This document shows positions 32,360 to 43,291 of a stretch of DNA of 64,000 nt, in pieces (within the stretch, counting starts at the first letter, position 1; the number at the start of each line of letters is the position of its first letter). The stretch comes from Euphorbia lathyris. Its lineage: Eukaryota; Streptophyta; Magnoliopsida; Malpighiales; Euphorbiaceae. The notes under the pieces are model-generated. The model was not told the origin of the DNA and did no database searches. It worked only from the letters and a program-made list of their open reading frames with translations. Made by a program: the position numbers and the translations under genes. Location of the stretch: contig NC_088916.1 of the NCBI RefSeq assembly GCF_963576675.1, positions 84,213,501 through 84,277,500 of the forward strand. The letters run 5' to 3'.

Positions 32360-33968
32360 ATCGTTAAATCTGTTATTTCATATATGAAAATTTAGAAGTT
32401 TTTCAATAGGATTGAATAAATATTTATAGTTAGGATTAATTAACAAATTGTTTTGATTAATTGATTCTAAAGATAAATAAGCTTTAATTAATTATTAATT
32501 AAAATAGATTATGCGTATGTTCCTAATTATTTTGGTTGATAATCATTATAACGAAATCTATTAGTTTTATAGTTAGATTGATAAAATCAGTTTTATTAAT
32601 TCTAAAGATAAAACGGAAATCTATAGTAGTTTTTTCTATTTTCTGAAAATCGTTTTAAAACCGTTTTAGAACTGATATATATATATATTTAAAATCGTTT
32701 TTATATTTAAATATATATGTTTCAGAAATTGATAGTTTTCTGTTTTGATTATCGAATGAAAATTTGTTTAAAAGTTTGTTTTACCAATTTGTAAATCAAA
32801 ATGTTAAATGAATTAAAATCAAAATAATTGGGACGTGCATAATTAAAGTTTTGTATAGTTATATTAATCTAAAAATTAATATAAAAGATACGAAAACTAT
32901 TAGAAGTAAAATTGGATGAAAGTTAATTGATAAGTTAATGTGATTAACATAAATATTACATAAGATAGTTATGTAATCAACCAATTAAATTTATTTAATT
33001 GAGTCTTTGCATGTTTGGAGTTATGGACATATTTGGACCATCTTTTAGTGTTTTGGTATTTTTGAAATAGGGCTTGCGAGTCCTGTCTTTCTACTATCTA
33101 TTGTAATTTCTCCTCTCATCTAATTCCCTTCAATTCAATTGAAGTTTTCTTTAGTAGTATAGAAATTAATATGTAATTTCAAGGCGCCATGGAGAAGACG
33201 GAGGACCTAAAGAGAAATATGTAATAGTTAGTATTTCCTTAGGTTTGCCCTTTTATTCCGTCTCTGGCTCGATGGAATAATTTAGATGATATGTCCATAA
33301 CGCCAATGTATGTGAATGTATGTGTCTGATGTATGCTAAAGCAAATCAAGACTAAGTTAGATTATGAGACCTAAAATAAAATCCCTCATTAAAAAGTTAA
33401 GTAAATAAACAAGTTATTAAAATCGGTTGCCCCTCCCTAATATTATAATTCAGCCAGCAGTGCTGAGGGCCTTTGGGTTGTTGAGTAAACTCAAGCTCGG
33501 GGTCCTTTCGGTAACACCTGAATTATCAAAAAATCATTTTTCATGAATATGGGGTAATACTTAAATTAGATTATGATAATTGGATGAGTAAACTCATGTT
33601 GTCATAAACTAATGGGCAAGACGGTTGGGATTAATATGAATAGCATATTAGTTACTAATGTGGTTAGTAACCCAATAACCTAGGAATCACATTAAAGATG
33701 TGATTGATTACATGAATCTACCTAATGAATGAGACTAGCTTGTTGAGTAAACTCAAGGCGAAATCTCAGGAGTTAGGATCCTAGCTCGCTAAAGGATTTG
33801 TGAAATTCTTCGAATTAATATGGAGGGCTATTAATTTGGCAAAATAGTGGGAGCAATCTAAAATAAACTAAAAAGCCTATAATTTTAGATTGATATACTT
33901 TAAGCAAATGAATGACATACGTTTACTCTTTCTCACTCTCAGGTTTAATTAAACCCACTCTTATAATC
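32360..33968 (+). other. Untranslated leader of copia B
   Basis: 1.6 kb, very AT-rich, no open frame of interest. TATATATATATATTT near 32669-32684 is low-complexity. The leader is unusually long for a copia element. GTTGAGTAAACTCAAG occurs twice (about 33479, 33742), with a related GAGTAAACTCATG near 33585. Confidence 0.6.
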
Positions 33969-34740
33969 ATGACTAAAACCAATCTGCAAAACATTCTTAC
34001 CGATAACAAATTGAATGGTTCAAACTTCACCGACTGGTTTCGTAACCTCAAAATTGTTTTGAAGTTCGATAAAATAGGGTATGTACTTGATACATCGATA
34101 GCCCCTCTCCCTGCTGATGATGCTCCCATTGAGGAAATTGATGCTTACCAGAAGCATAAGGTTGATGATGATCATGCCGGATGCATCATACTTGCATCGA
34201 TGACACCGGAATTACAAAGGCAACATGAGGAAATGGATGCCTATTCCATCATCATGCACCTAAAGGAATTATTTGGGAAACAAACCAGGTGCGAACGCTA
34301 TGAGATATCCAAGTTGCTATATCGTAGTAGGATGCAAGAGGGCACATCTGTCATGACACATTGTGTCAAGATGATTGGCTACATTACCAAACTTTCTAGT
34401 ATTGGATTTGCGATGGATAACGAATTAAGTATAGACTTAATTCTTCAATCCCTCCCATAAAGTTATTCACAGTTTATTATGAACTATCAGATGAATGACT
34501 TGCAAACCTCTCTTGAAGAGCTTGCAAATATGCTCAAGTCAGTTGAGCCCAATATGAAGAAAGACAAAGCCATACCGGCTCTTGTCATGGAGGGATCAAA
34601 GAAAAGGAAAGGGAGCTATCCCAATCCTAATTATCCCAAGAAAGGTAAGAAAGTCGTGCCCTACAAAGCTAAGGGAAAGGAAGTGAAGAAGCCCAAAGAA
34701 GAGTGACACTTCTGTGGTAAAGACGGGCATTGGAAAAGAA
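33969..34740 (+). pseudogene. gag: gag of copia B
   Basis: Starts at the ATG of MTKTNLQNIL (33969). The frame could begin at 33912, but this start fits the usual Gag N-terminus. A UBN2-type capsid region follows. TAA at 34458-34460 and TGA at 34704-34706 interrupt the same frame. The second stop sits where the first Cys of the zinc knuckle should be (then HFCGKDGHWKRNC). Basic linker (KKGKKVV) before the knuckle. Confidence 0.82.
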
Positions 34741-37705
34741 ACTGTTGGTGTACCTAGCCTTCCTCAAAAGGGGAAGAAGCTGGGACTTCAACATCTGGTA
34801 TGTTTTATATTGAAATTTCACAGTCTGAATCTTTTGGTACTTGATACCGGATGCAGCCTGAGGATATTCCAGGAATATCTAGAAATATTATTTCTAATTA
34901 GCCGTCTTGTTGACGACGGTTTTCATATTTCAATAAAAAACAAGAGTTGCAATTTTTATAAAGATTCGATCTTTTATTTTTCAGGAATTTCACAAAATGG
35001 GATTTATGTGTTAGATAACAAAATTCCTGCTTTTGCAATTGATACCAAAAGACATAAGCTAGATAATTCAACTTACTTGTGGCATCGTCGTTTAGGCCAC
35101 ATAAACAAGAGACGCATGCTAAAGCTACATTCAGATGGGCTTATAGATCCAATCGATCCCGAATCATTGGAAACATGCGAATCATGTTTAAAAGGTAAAA
35201 TGACAAAGACACCCTTTAGCAATAAAGGTGAGCGTGTATCAGACACTCTAGGACTCATTCATTCAGATGTATGTGGTCCTATGTCAGTCCAAGCAAGAGG
35301 AGGATTCAGATTCTTCATAAGCTTCATAGATGACCATACCCGATATGGTTACATCTACTTGATGAAGCACAAGTCAGAAGCTTTTGAGAAATTCAAATGC
35401 TTCAAGAATGAAGTAGAAAATCAATTAGGAAAGAAAATAAAGACGCTTCGATCTGATCGAGGTGGCGAATATCTTTCAGATGATTTTCTGAATTATCTAA
35501 CTGAATGTGGGATATGCTCACAATGGACACCTCCCTATACACCACAACACAATGGTGTGTCCGAGAGGAGAAACCGTACCCTATTAGATATGGTACGATC
35601 CATGATGAGCATGGCCTTACTTCCAAAGACGTTCTGGGGCTATGCCTTAGAAACTGCCCTCTTCACCCTAAATCGAGTACCAACTAAATCCGCTAGTTCC
35701 ACACCATATGAATTGTTCGTTGGTAGGAAACCCGTGTTTTCATTTATGAGAATATGGGGTTGTTCATCCTTTGTCAAACGCATTGCGTCCGACAAACTAG
35801 ATTCGAAATCTGATAAATGTTTCTTCATTGGATACCCTAAGGAAACTATGGGATATTACTTCTATCATCCAGATGATCAGAAAGTAATCATATCCAAGCA
35901 CGCAACCTTCTTAGAGAAAGAGTTTCTCGAAGAAACACAAAAAGGAAGCATGATTGAACTTGACGAAGTTCAAGAAGAAGAAACACTGACTGAAACAACA
36001 GAGGCGGTTGAGGTACCCGAAGGAGTCCCATTAGATGAGACTCTAGTGCCACCTATTCGTAGATCACAAAGAGTTCGTGAACTCCCAGTTAGATATGGTT
36101 TTCTAGTGGGAGATGATAATGAGGTTCCCGTGTTAGACGACGAACCCGAAAACTACGAAGAGGCTCTTACTAGTCCAGATTCTAAAGCATGGCTTGAGGC
36201 CATGGATTCTAAAATGGATTCCATGTATACTAACCAAGTATGGACGTTGGTTGATCCACCCGAAGGGATAATACCCATTGGGTGCAGGTGGATCTTCAAA
36301 AAGAAGACAGACATGGATGGAAAGGTTAGCACCTACAAAGCTAGGTTAGTAGCGAAAGGATATCGTTAGAAGCAAGGAATTGATTATGACAAAACTTTCT
36401 CTCCTGTGGCTATGTCCAAATTAATCAGAATCATGCTTGCAATTGCCGCTCACTACGATTATGAGATTTGGCAAATGGATGTGAAAACAGCTTTCCTAAA
36501 CGGAAACCTGCTTGAGGATGTATATATGATGCAGCCTGAAGGTTTCATATCGAAGGATGCAAATAAAGTTTGCAAAATTCAGAGATCCATTTATGGACTC
36601 AAGCAAGCATCTAGAAGCTGGAATAAGCGTTTTGACGAAACCATAAAACAATTTGGTTTTGAACAAAATTGCGAAGACGCTTGCATTTACAAGAAAGCAA
36701 GTGGGAGCTCTATAGCATTTCTCATACTATATGTGGATGATATATTATTAATGGGAAATGACGTTGCTCTCTTACAGTCAGTGAAAGTATGGTTATCTGG
36801 TAACTTCTCAATGAAAGACCTTGGTGAAGCAGCTTATATACTTGGTATAAAGATCTATAGAGATAGATCGAGAAGACTGCTTGGTCTTTCACAGGCTACA
36901 TACATTGAAAAGGTGCTAAACCGGTTTAGCATGCTTGAATCGAAACAAGGTAACTTACCCATGTTACATGGAGTAAAGTTAAACAATCATCAATGTCCTA
37001 AAATCGATGATGATAAACGACGCATGGCTGTAGTCCCATACGCCAGCACAATCGGTTCGATTGCTATGCACTAGACCTGACGTAGCGTTCGCGTTATCTG
37101 TAACGAGTCGTTACCAAGGGAATCTGGGAGACGAGCATTGGATTGCCGTCAAGAACATTCTTAAGTACTTGAGAAGAACTAAAGATATGTTCCTAGTGTA
37201 TGGAGAATGTGATCTGAAAATAGAAGGATTTTCAGACGCAAGTCATCTCACAGATGAGAATGATTATAAATCCCAATCAGGATACCTGTTTATCTTGAAT
37301 GGGGGCACGGTCAGTTGGAAGAGTTCCAAGCAGGGAAGCGTAGCTTTCTCTACGACCGATTCAGAGTATATCGCAGCTGCGGAAGTAGCAAAGGAAGCGG
37401 TTTGGATTAGAAAGTTCATTACAGAACTAGGTGTGGTGCCTGACATTGTCAATCCCATTACACTGTACTGTGATAAAAATGGAGCCATTGCGCAAGCAAA
37501 GGAACCACGGTCTCATAATGCATCCAAGCATTACCTTAAGCGATACCACATCATTAGAGAGATTGTGGCTAGAGGAGATGTGAGAATAGAAAGAGTACCT
37601 ACAAGGGACAACGTTACAGATCCGTTGACAAAGCCTTTAACCCAGAGAATACATGATTGTCATTTAACTTCTACTGGGATAAGTTTTAGAAACAATTGGC
37701 TTTAG
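34714..37705 (+). pseudogene. pol: pol of copia B
   Basis: Domains in order: damaged protease (VLDTGCS kept, roughly 50 residues after it missing), pre-integrase (HRRLGHINKRRM; CESCLKGKM), integrase (RSDRGGEY, HNGVSERRNR), RT (WIFKKKTDMDG, YVDD near 36731), RNase H (TDSEYIAAAE, CDKNGA, VTDPLTKPL). TAG at 36367-36369 replaces a Gln in the RT core, and a frameshift near 37050-37065 separates RT from RNase H. The integrase/RT linker is acidic. Confidence 0.88.
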
Positions 37706-37719
37706 TCCAAGTGGGAGTA
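37706..37719 (+). other. Polypurine tract of copia B
   Basis: AAGTGGGAGTA immediately before the 3' LTR; plus-strand primer. Confidence 0.75.
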
Positions 37720-39793
37720 TGTTGGGGTTTAGTGTCCTATAGACAATTGTTCTAGGATACAAACTTAATGTAAATGAATTGTTCTTTATATCATTTGTTT
37801 AAAGAGATATATGTTTTATAACTATATAAAGGCAATCCCTTTTAAGCACTAAATAAAGTCTAATAAAAGGAAATCCGTAAGTTTATTTAAAGTGATTATA
37901 AAGTGTTCATACAAGCATGAAGTGAGACAAAATTTTATAGTAAACTGATAAACTTAAAACCACCCCAAGTCAAGTGATATGTTTGGGATTGACATATCAC
38001 TGTTGAGACTTGTATGTAACAATGTCTTCTGTCCGACAGAAAGCTGATCTCACAAGCTTCATATATACAGATATCTGGACAGTTACATAGATCTGATGAA
38101 ACATTGTTCATTAGGATTGGGGATCCGATTTGAGATAACAGGATGGGTAGATTCATCCTTGTCACCTGTTCATCTCATTGGTATTAATAGGTATAACTAA
38201 TCCTCAGACTCAAAGGAATATTAATTGGTATTCTGGATTACGGAATGTGATGCTTTGACTCTGGTGTAACATGATCCTTAACAGAGATGACTCTAGGGTG
38301 TGAACAGTAGACGTTGGGTATCACAGGAAGTAATTGCGGAGTCGTTATATATTGGATTGAGCATTTATCACTCCCGATAAATGGGAGATACATCCATGGA
38401 TCGCTTGTGGAAGACTCGACTCTAAATCCTTGCAAGGTGATAGCTTAAGAGTAAGAAATACAGATTTCACTTAACCTATCTTTTTGAGTTGACTCGGCCT
38501 GTACAAGTAAAACGAACGTCTCGCTATATGTGACTTGACATCACCCATAGTCATAAGATTCAGTTCAAGGATGTAGTTGATAAAGGATCGAATTATACTG
38601 TAACTAATACGGAAAGGTTAACGACAGAATCAACCTGTCTTCTTATAGCTCTGGGGGAATGATTATGGACATGCTAATCACATACTCTGTACATCATTCC
38701 GTTATGCAAAGATTAAATATAATTCTTTGAAAATTAATTTAATAACGTTGCATACGGCTAGAAGCAATAAGAACCTAATGGATCACACATAAGACTTGGA
38801 ACCTAAAAGAGAGATAGATGTTAATTAATTGATAGAAGCCCAATTGAGCCCAATAAGGTCCATGGACATAAGGGGGTCGAAATTCATGTAGTGATATACA
38901 TGAATAATTAATTTGATTTTGTTAATCCTAATTAGATTAGGAATATGAATTAAATTAATTAAGAGATAATTAAGTTAGGAGTTTTAATTAGATTAATATA
39001 CTCATATTATTATCCAATAAGGTTATTATTATTATCCTTAATATATTAGATATATAGTGAGATAATAATTAGGAATTCTATTCCGAATGGAATTCCTATT
39101 CAGTAACCTAATTCTATCTAACTAGGGATTAGATACAAGAGATTATAAATACCCCTTCCATTGAGATTTTCGAAATCCAAGAAAGCCATACCCTACTTGT
39201 GATTTTCGAAATTTACCTAGTCCAAGAGAGAGAAAATTCGACACTCCTAGTTCGAGGACGAGATTTCTCTACGGCTTCGTTTGATCAATTAATTTTTCAT
39301 CTATTTCTTTTATCCTTGATCTTGTGTTGATTAATTAGAGGCAATCTACTTTGGTTGCTATTCAATGGTTGATTCTAAATTAATCTTCCCATGTTTTATT
39401 TCGTGTTTGGAAACTCGAAGAAGAAAAACAAACAAAAGGGAGAAATTCGTTTTACTACTCCTACATCAGGTCAGTTCACGATTTCATGGATTCCCGGAGA
39501 TTAAACCGTCGGATCGTCGCGATTTTTGGACAAGAGCTTCTAGACATATTCTTCCACGTTTCCACCGAAGGGATTGTCGTTCAGAGGTCTGGAAGGTCTG
39601 TTTCGGATAGGGGCAGATTGGTAGACAGTTTCTATCTCTTTTGAAGTTGTGGGCACTTCGTTTGCAACGGTAGATAGAACTTCTAAAAGGTATTTCTTCT
39701 TATCCTTTTTTATATGAAATAACGGTTAACAGATCTTGTGGTTAAATGAAAATAGGTTAAAAATTTTATATTTCCGCTGCTATACCTTAGCCT
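37720..39793 (+). repeat. 3' LTR of copia B, last bases lost
   Basis: It starts TGTTGGGG and matches the 5' LTR through ACCTTAGCCT. The terminal AATTTCCAACA seen in the 5' LTR is absent and Tat-like C sequence follows directly. TATA box near 39141-39153. Confidence 0.88.
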
Positions 39794-40179
39794 GGATTGG
39801 TGACCACTGAATCCGTAGGTTGAGAGAGCAAGAATGCCGAATCGAGATGAGCTCTTGGCCTGAAAAAGGCTGCTTGCCATGCTGATGTACTCGGCCTAGG
39901 CGGGCGGCGGTTCAGAGGGGGGACAATCCCTGTTGTGGGTCTACCTACAATGGGATTCTCCAAATAGGCCCTCAATCGATCCGCTGTAACTGGTCCATAG
40001 ATGTTTCCCACAGCTCCTGCACAAACTGCCATGAAAGAATCTGGCAACATTTCCCTTTCATCGTGAATAATTGGTGCATCAGGATCAATCCGGCCAATTC
40101 TTGTTTGGGGATTATTGACTGAAATTGGTATTGACAGTGGTGTTGTTCCAGTTGAGAGGTTAGACCCTCCACTTGCCAT
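39794..40179 (-). pseudogene. gag: N-terminal gag of Tat-like gypsy element C
   Basis: The frame runs from ATG at 40179 to the copia B edge, 128 codons, Pro/Ser/Arg-rich, with no zinc knuckle in this part. Family placement comes from the LTR and primer site just upstream, not from the protein, which I do not recognise by itself. It is cut by copia B at 39793; the remainder is 30194-30264 and whatever lies beyond the outer SIRE element. Confidence 0.6.
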
Positions 40180-40218
40180 TTTTGTGATTGTGAACTAAGA
40201 CCTTTTTGGATTAGAACT

Positions 40219-40238
40219 TCCACGTTCACCGCACCAAT
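40219..40238 (-). other. Degenerate primer binding site of element C
   Basis: Minus strand ATTGGTGCGGTGAACGTGG directly follows the LTR end. It resembles ATTGGCGCCGTCTGTGG, the usual Tat primer site, with CpG-type changes. Confidence 0.5.
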
Positions 40239-40790
40239 TGATGACTGGTGGTGAATTCTTGATCGGTGATCTTCCCTGCGGGGGGCGCCGTTGGGTTCGG
40301 CGGGGGAAGCTCCGATGCTAAAGTCAGTATAATGTAGTAGAATAAACTGTAAGCACAAGGAATGGTTAAGGATAACGTGAATGTGTACCTCAAGAGCTTA
40401 GGATGCAAGTTATTTATAGTCATGTAGTTATAACTCTTGGTAACTAGAAAGTCTCCATTAATGCCTCATTAATAGCGGTTATTGATCTTATTCAAGTATG
40501 ACCGTTAGCTCATTAATGAGTTATTAGTTGCCTTTATCGGAAATTGGCTCAGTCGTTCAAGGCGCGGATCGAGATGAGATGGCGGGTCTCCCGTATGTTT
40601 GACTACGAATAGCGTATGGAGGAATCCATGTGATTCGCCATCCAGGTGACTTGCTTGATACGCCATAGCTTTTCCGATCGTCTTAATACGCGGTCGTTTG
40701 GTCAATTGCTTTTTTAGTCCTATAAATAATATCTGGATGTTATAAGTCATATTCCTCACTGAACACTATCTTCAAATATCAAAACCATCA
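40239..40790 (-). repeat. 5' LTR of Tat-like element C
   Basis: 552 bp bounded by TGATG and CATCA. Minus-strand TATA ACTATAAATAAC near 40406-40418. GGCGCCGTTGGG, CTCCGATGC, AAGTCAGT and AATAAACTGTAAGCACAA match the LTR at 57520-58212, as does the GGCGGGTCTCC block. The right boundary is inferred from the short inverted ends. GTCCG at 40791-40795 would be the target duplication. Confidence 0.65.
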
Positions 40791-41844
40791 GTCCGAATTA
40801 CTCTAGATGGATATAAAAATCATAAAATCACAATATGATCAAATCTCTTTTCACAATCAAACTTCCAATTTATTCCATGACCATAAAACCACTTGACTTC
40901 AATTAACTATTTTCACAAAAATAATCACAATCATTAAAATCAATGAATATTTTAATATAATTAAAATTGGTAAAAATTTATATAAAATCATCAATTCATA
41001 ATTTAATCCAATTCCAAAAATTAAATAGTTCAAAATATTCTATCAATAAAATTTAATATCGTTTAGAAGTAAATATTTTTATTGGACTATTTTCGGTCAC
41101 CAAAACAAAATTCTAAACTGAATAATTAATTAGAACTATTAGACTCGTTAAACCATGTTAAACTACTAAGAGTATATTCATCCTAATTTTATATTCAAAT
41201 TTATATAGACTCTATTTAACAAATATTGATATTAGTCCTTCTAATTTATAATTTATTTTAACTCGACAATTTTAAGTCACTTAAATATTATTCAAATAAC
41301 TTAAAACTAAATTTTAAACCAAACATTTTTATCGGACTATTCTCGTTTGTCACCGAAATTGTAATGTGTAAACTAAACTGATATCGCTAATTCCGACAGG
41401 AGATTCAGTTAGACTCGTGACACTGCTAGGAGTCTATCCGTATAAATTTTTCTTTTCAATTTTTTACATTATCATTATTTTTAATATATAAAAGTTCAGA
41501 CGGACAATTTAATAATTAACTCGCACCAAATCTTTCCGTGACAGAAACTTTTAAATAATCGTCGATTGTAATATCTAACTACAACAGTAGTAAAGAGAAA
41601 ATAATATTACCTCTTAAACGTTACAAATCATATTACCTCGTGAACGTTACAAATATTAATGAGTAATGAAATTTAGGAGTCATGGAATGGTTTATGAAAA
41701 ACAAATATAAGATTTTAATAGACAAGAAAACTAATTAATTGTATTATAACAAATAAGAAAATAGAACTAAACAAAAAGATAACATATAAAGTTACTAGGA
41801 AAAAAAATATAATATGGTTAATTTAATTGTGACATTTAGTTTAA

Positions 41845-42030
41845 ATTGGATATATTTTGTAAACGTTAAGCTTAAATTTGTATTATTTTGTAAACATTAA
41901 ACCTATATTGGTGCTATTTTGTACTTGAGGCCTAAATTGATGCTATGTTGTAAACCTTAAGCCTGTATTGGTGCTATTTTGAACGTTGAACCTAAATTTG
42001 TACTTTCCAAAAAACCTTAGACCTATTTTG
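41845..42030 (+). repeat. Minisatellite, about 6 units of ~30 bp
   Basis: Degenerate unit close to GTAAACNTTAAGCCTAAATT followed by GGTGCTATTTT. Unit starts lie near 41859, 41889, 41920, 41950 and 41980, with partial units at both sides. Confidence 0.75.
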
Positions 42031-42102
42031 GTATCTTATCCCATAAATGAATAGCTAATTGGAAATCGGAAGAAAAGACAACGCAAAGAGAAGAAGTTTT
42101 AC

Positions 42103-42159
42103 CTGAAAATTGACGGTCGGGAGTTCAGCGCCGCCGCCGATTCTAATCGAACTGTGCAT
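42103..42159 (-). other. Possible first coding exon (speculative)
   Basis: On the minus strand an ATG at 42159 opens 19 codons (SIRIGGGAELPTVNFQ included) and ends CAG at 42103, directly followed by GTAAAAC, a good splice donor. It is GC-rich in an AT-rich stretch. No downstream exon was found on the minus side before the element C LTR at 40790, so it may be a stranded exon or chance. Confidence 0.2.
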
Positions 42160-42705
42160 TGGATTTATAGAAAAGGCATAAAAGGGGAATACCTAACTTT
42201 GGGAAATCTAACTTTATGCGGTGTCCTTTTTACTATATTTTTATATTTTATTTTGTTTATATCCAAATTAAAAGGATAAGGTGAAATTTAATCCTAGGTT
42301 TCAAGTGTAAATTTAGTTATAATATATTAAATTATAAACATAATGTGAAAAGTAGATAATCAAACCAATCTCTAACTTAAGTATCGGAGTGTCCCCGATG
42401 AATCCAATAACGCCTCACATGGAAGCATTCCAGTGAAGGAAATTCCGTCAGATATCAAGGCTGAATTAAATAATTAATTACGAAAATGGTCCAAATTAAA
42501 ATACGGGTGAAACAATCAATGTCAATCGTGCCAGATTGTCTGTATAAATCATATTAAGGTGTCTATAATTGTCATCTACAAAATAATGTTTTTTTAGGTA
42601 TTTTACCAAGACAGAGGAGTAAATTCTAAACATTTTTTACATTAAATATGTACTGCAAATATAACATGTACAAGTTGCAACTTGTCATTAAATATAATTA
42701 TTTTT

Positions 42706-43264
42706 TGTTAGAAACATTAATTATTGATTATAATTTCCCACTAAACCTTCTCGTCTATTCAAATTCCAAGTTCCAAAACAAATATAGTTATTACTCCATG
42801 TATGCCCAATGATAGAAGGGTTGGGGGATTCGAAGAGACACATGTTTTACATTTATGATGTATTTTGCATTCTTAAATAATTCTTTCGGATGACTATAAT
42901 ATATGCATTATTTACTAGCAAACGTTTCATATTTTTCCAATTTATTGTTCTTCCACCGCAGCTATAGTCAGTAAGTAATAATGGAGGAAAGCGATTCATC
43001 AGTTGGTTACAATGAGGAAAGCGATGTTGGGCTTATGGAGACTAATATATATAGGCCCAACTGAAGCGATGGGCCCAACTGCAGCGATCCAACTGGGTAA
43101 ATGTAACCTCTTTCTCTGTAATCTGTATCTTATTCATTATAGTGAAATATCCTGGCTTGGTAGTGCCCCCAGACGTAGTCATTCTAATCGAGTGGCGAAC
43201 TGGGTAAACAATTCTTGTATGTTTGCTTATTTTTCGTTTATCGTAATTTCAATCATTCCTAACA
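42706..43264 (+). repeat. 5' LTR of copia E
   Basis: 559 bp from TGTTAG to CTAACA (inverted 6-bp ends). TATA-like ATATATATAGG near 43032. The left edge is inferred from the matching ends and typical length. Confidence 0.65.
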
Positions 43265-43266
43265 AC

Positions 43267-43278
43267 TGGTATCAGAGC
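43267..43278 (+). other. Primer binding site of copia E
   Basis: TGGTATCAGAGC, two bases after the LTR end; initiator-Met tRNA type. Confidence 0.9.
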
Positions 43279-43291
43279 GAGGGTAATTACG

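Larger units (their letters stand above)
30265..39793 (+). mobile_element. Ty1/copia element B
   Basis: 9.5 kb: 5' LTR 30265-32345, tRNA-iMet PBS, long leader, gag, pol, PPT, 3' LTR 37720-39793. The LTRs are almost identical by eye. The last ~11 bases of the 3' LTR and the target duplication are missing, so the right edge was trimmed after insertion. It is inserted in the gag of Tat-like element C. Gag and pol have several stops and shifts. I do not assign the copia lineage. Confidence 0.9.
40791..42705. other. AT-rich unassigned DNA
   Basis: No protein-coding frame or element ends recognised apart from the minisatellite at 41845-42030 and a possible first exon at 42103-42159. A pair of diverged blocks (around 41070-41180 and 41330-41440: GGACTATT, then AGACTCGT and CTA..GAGT) looks like an old duplication. 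Probably decayed intergenic DNA. Confidence 0.5.
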
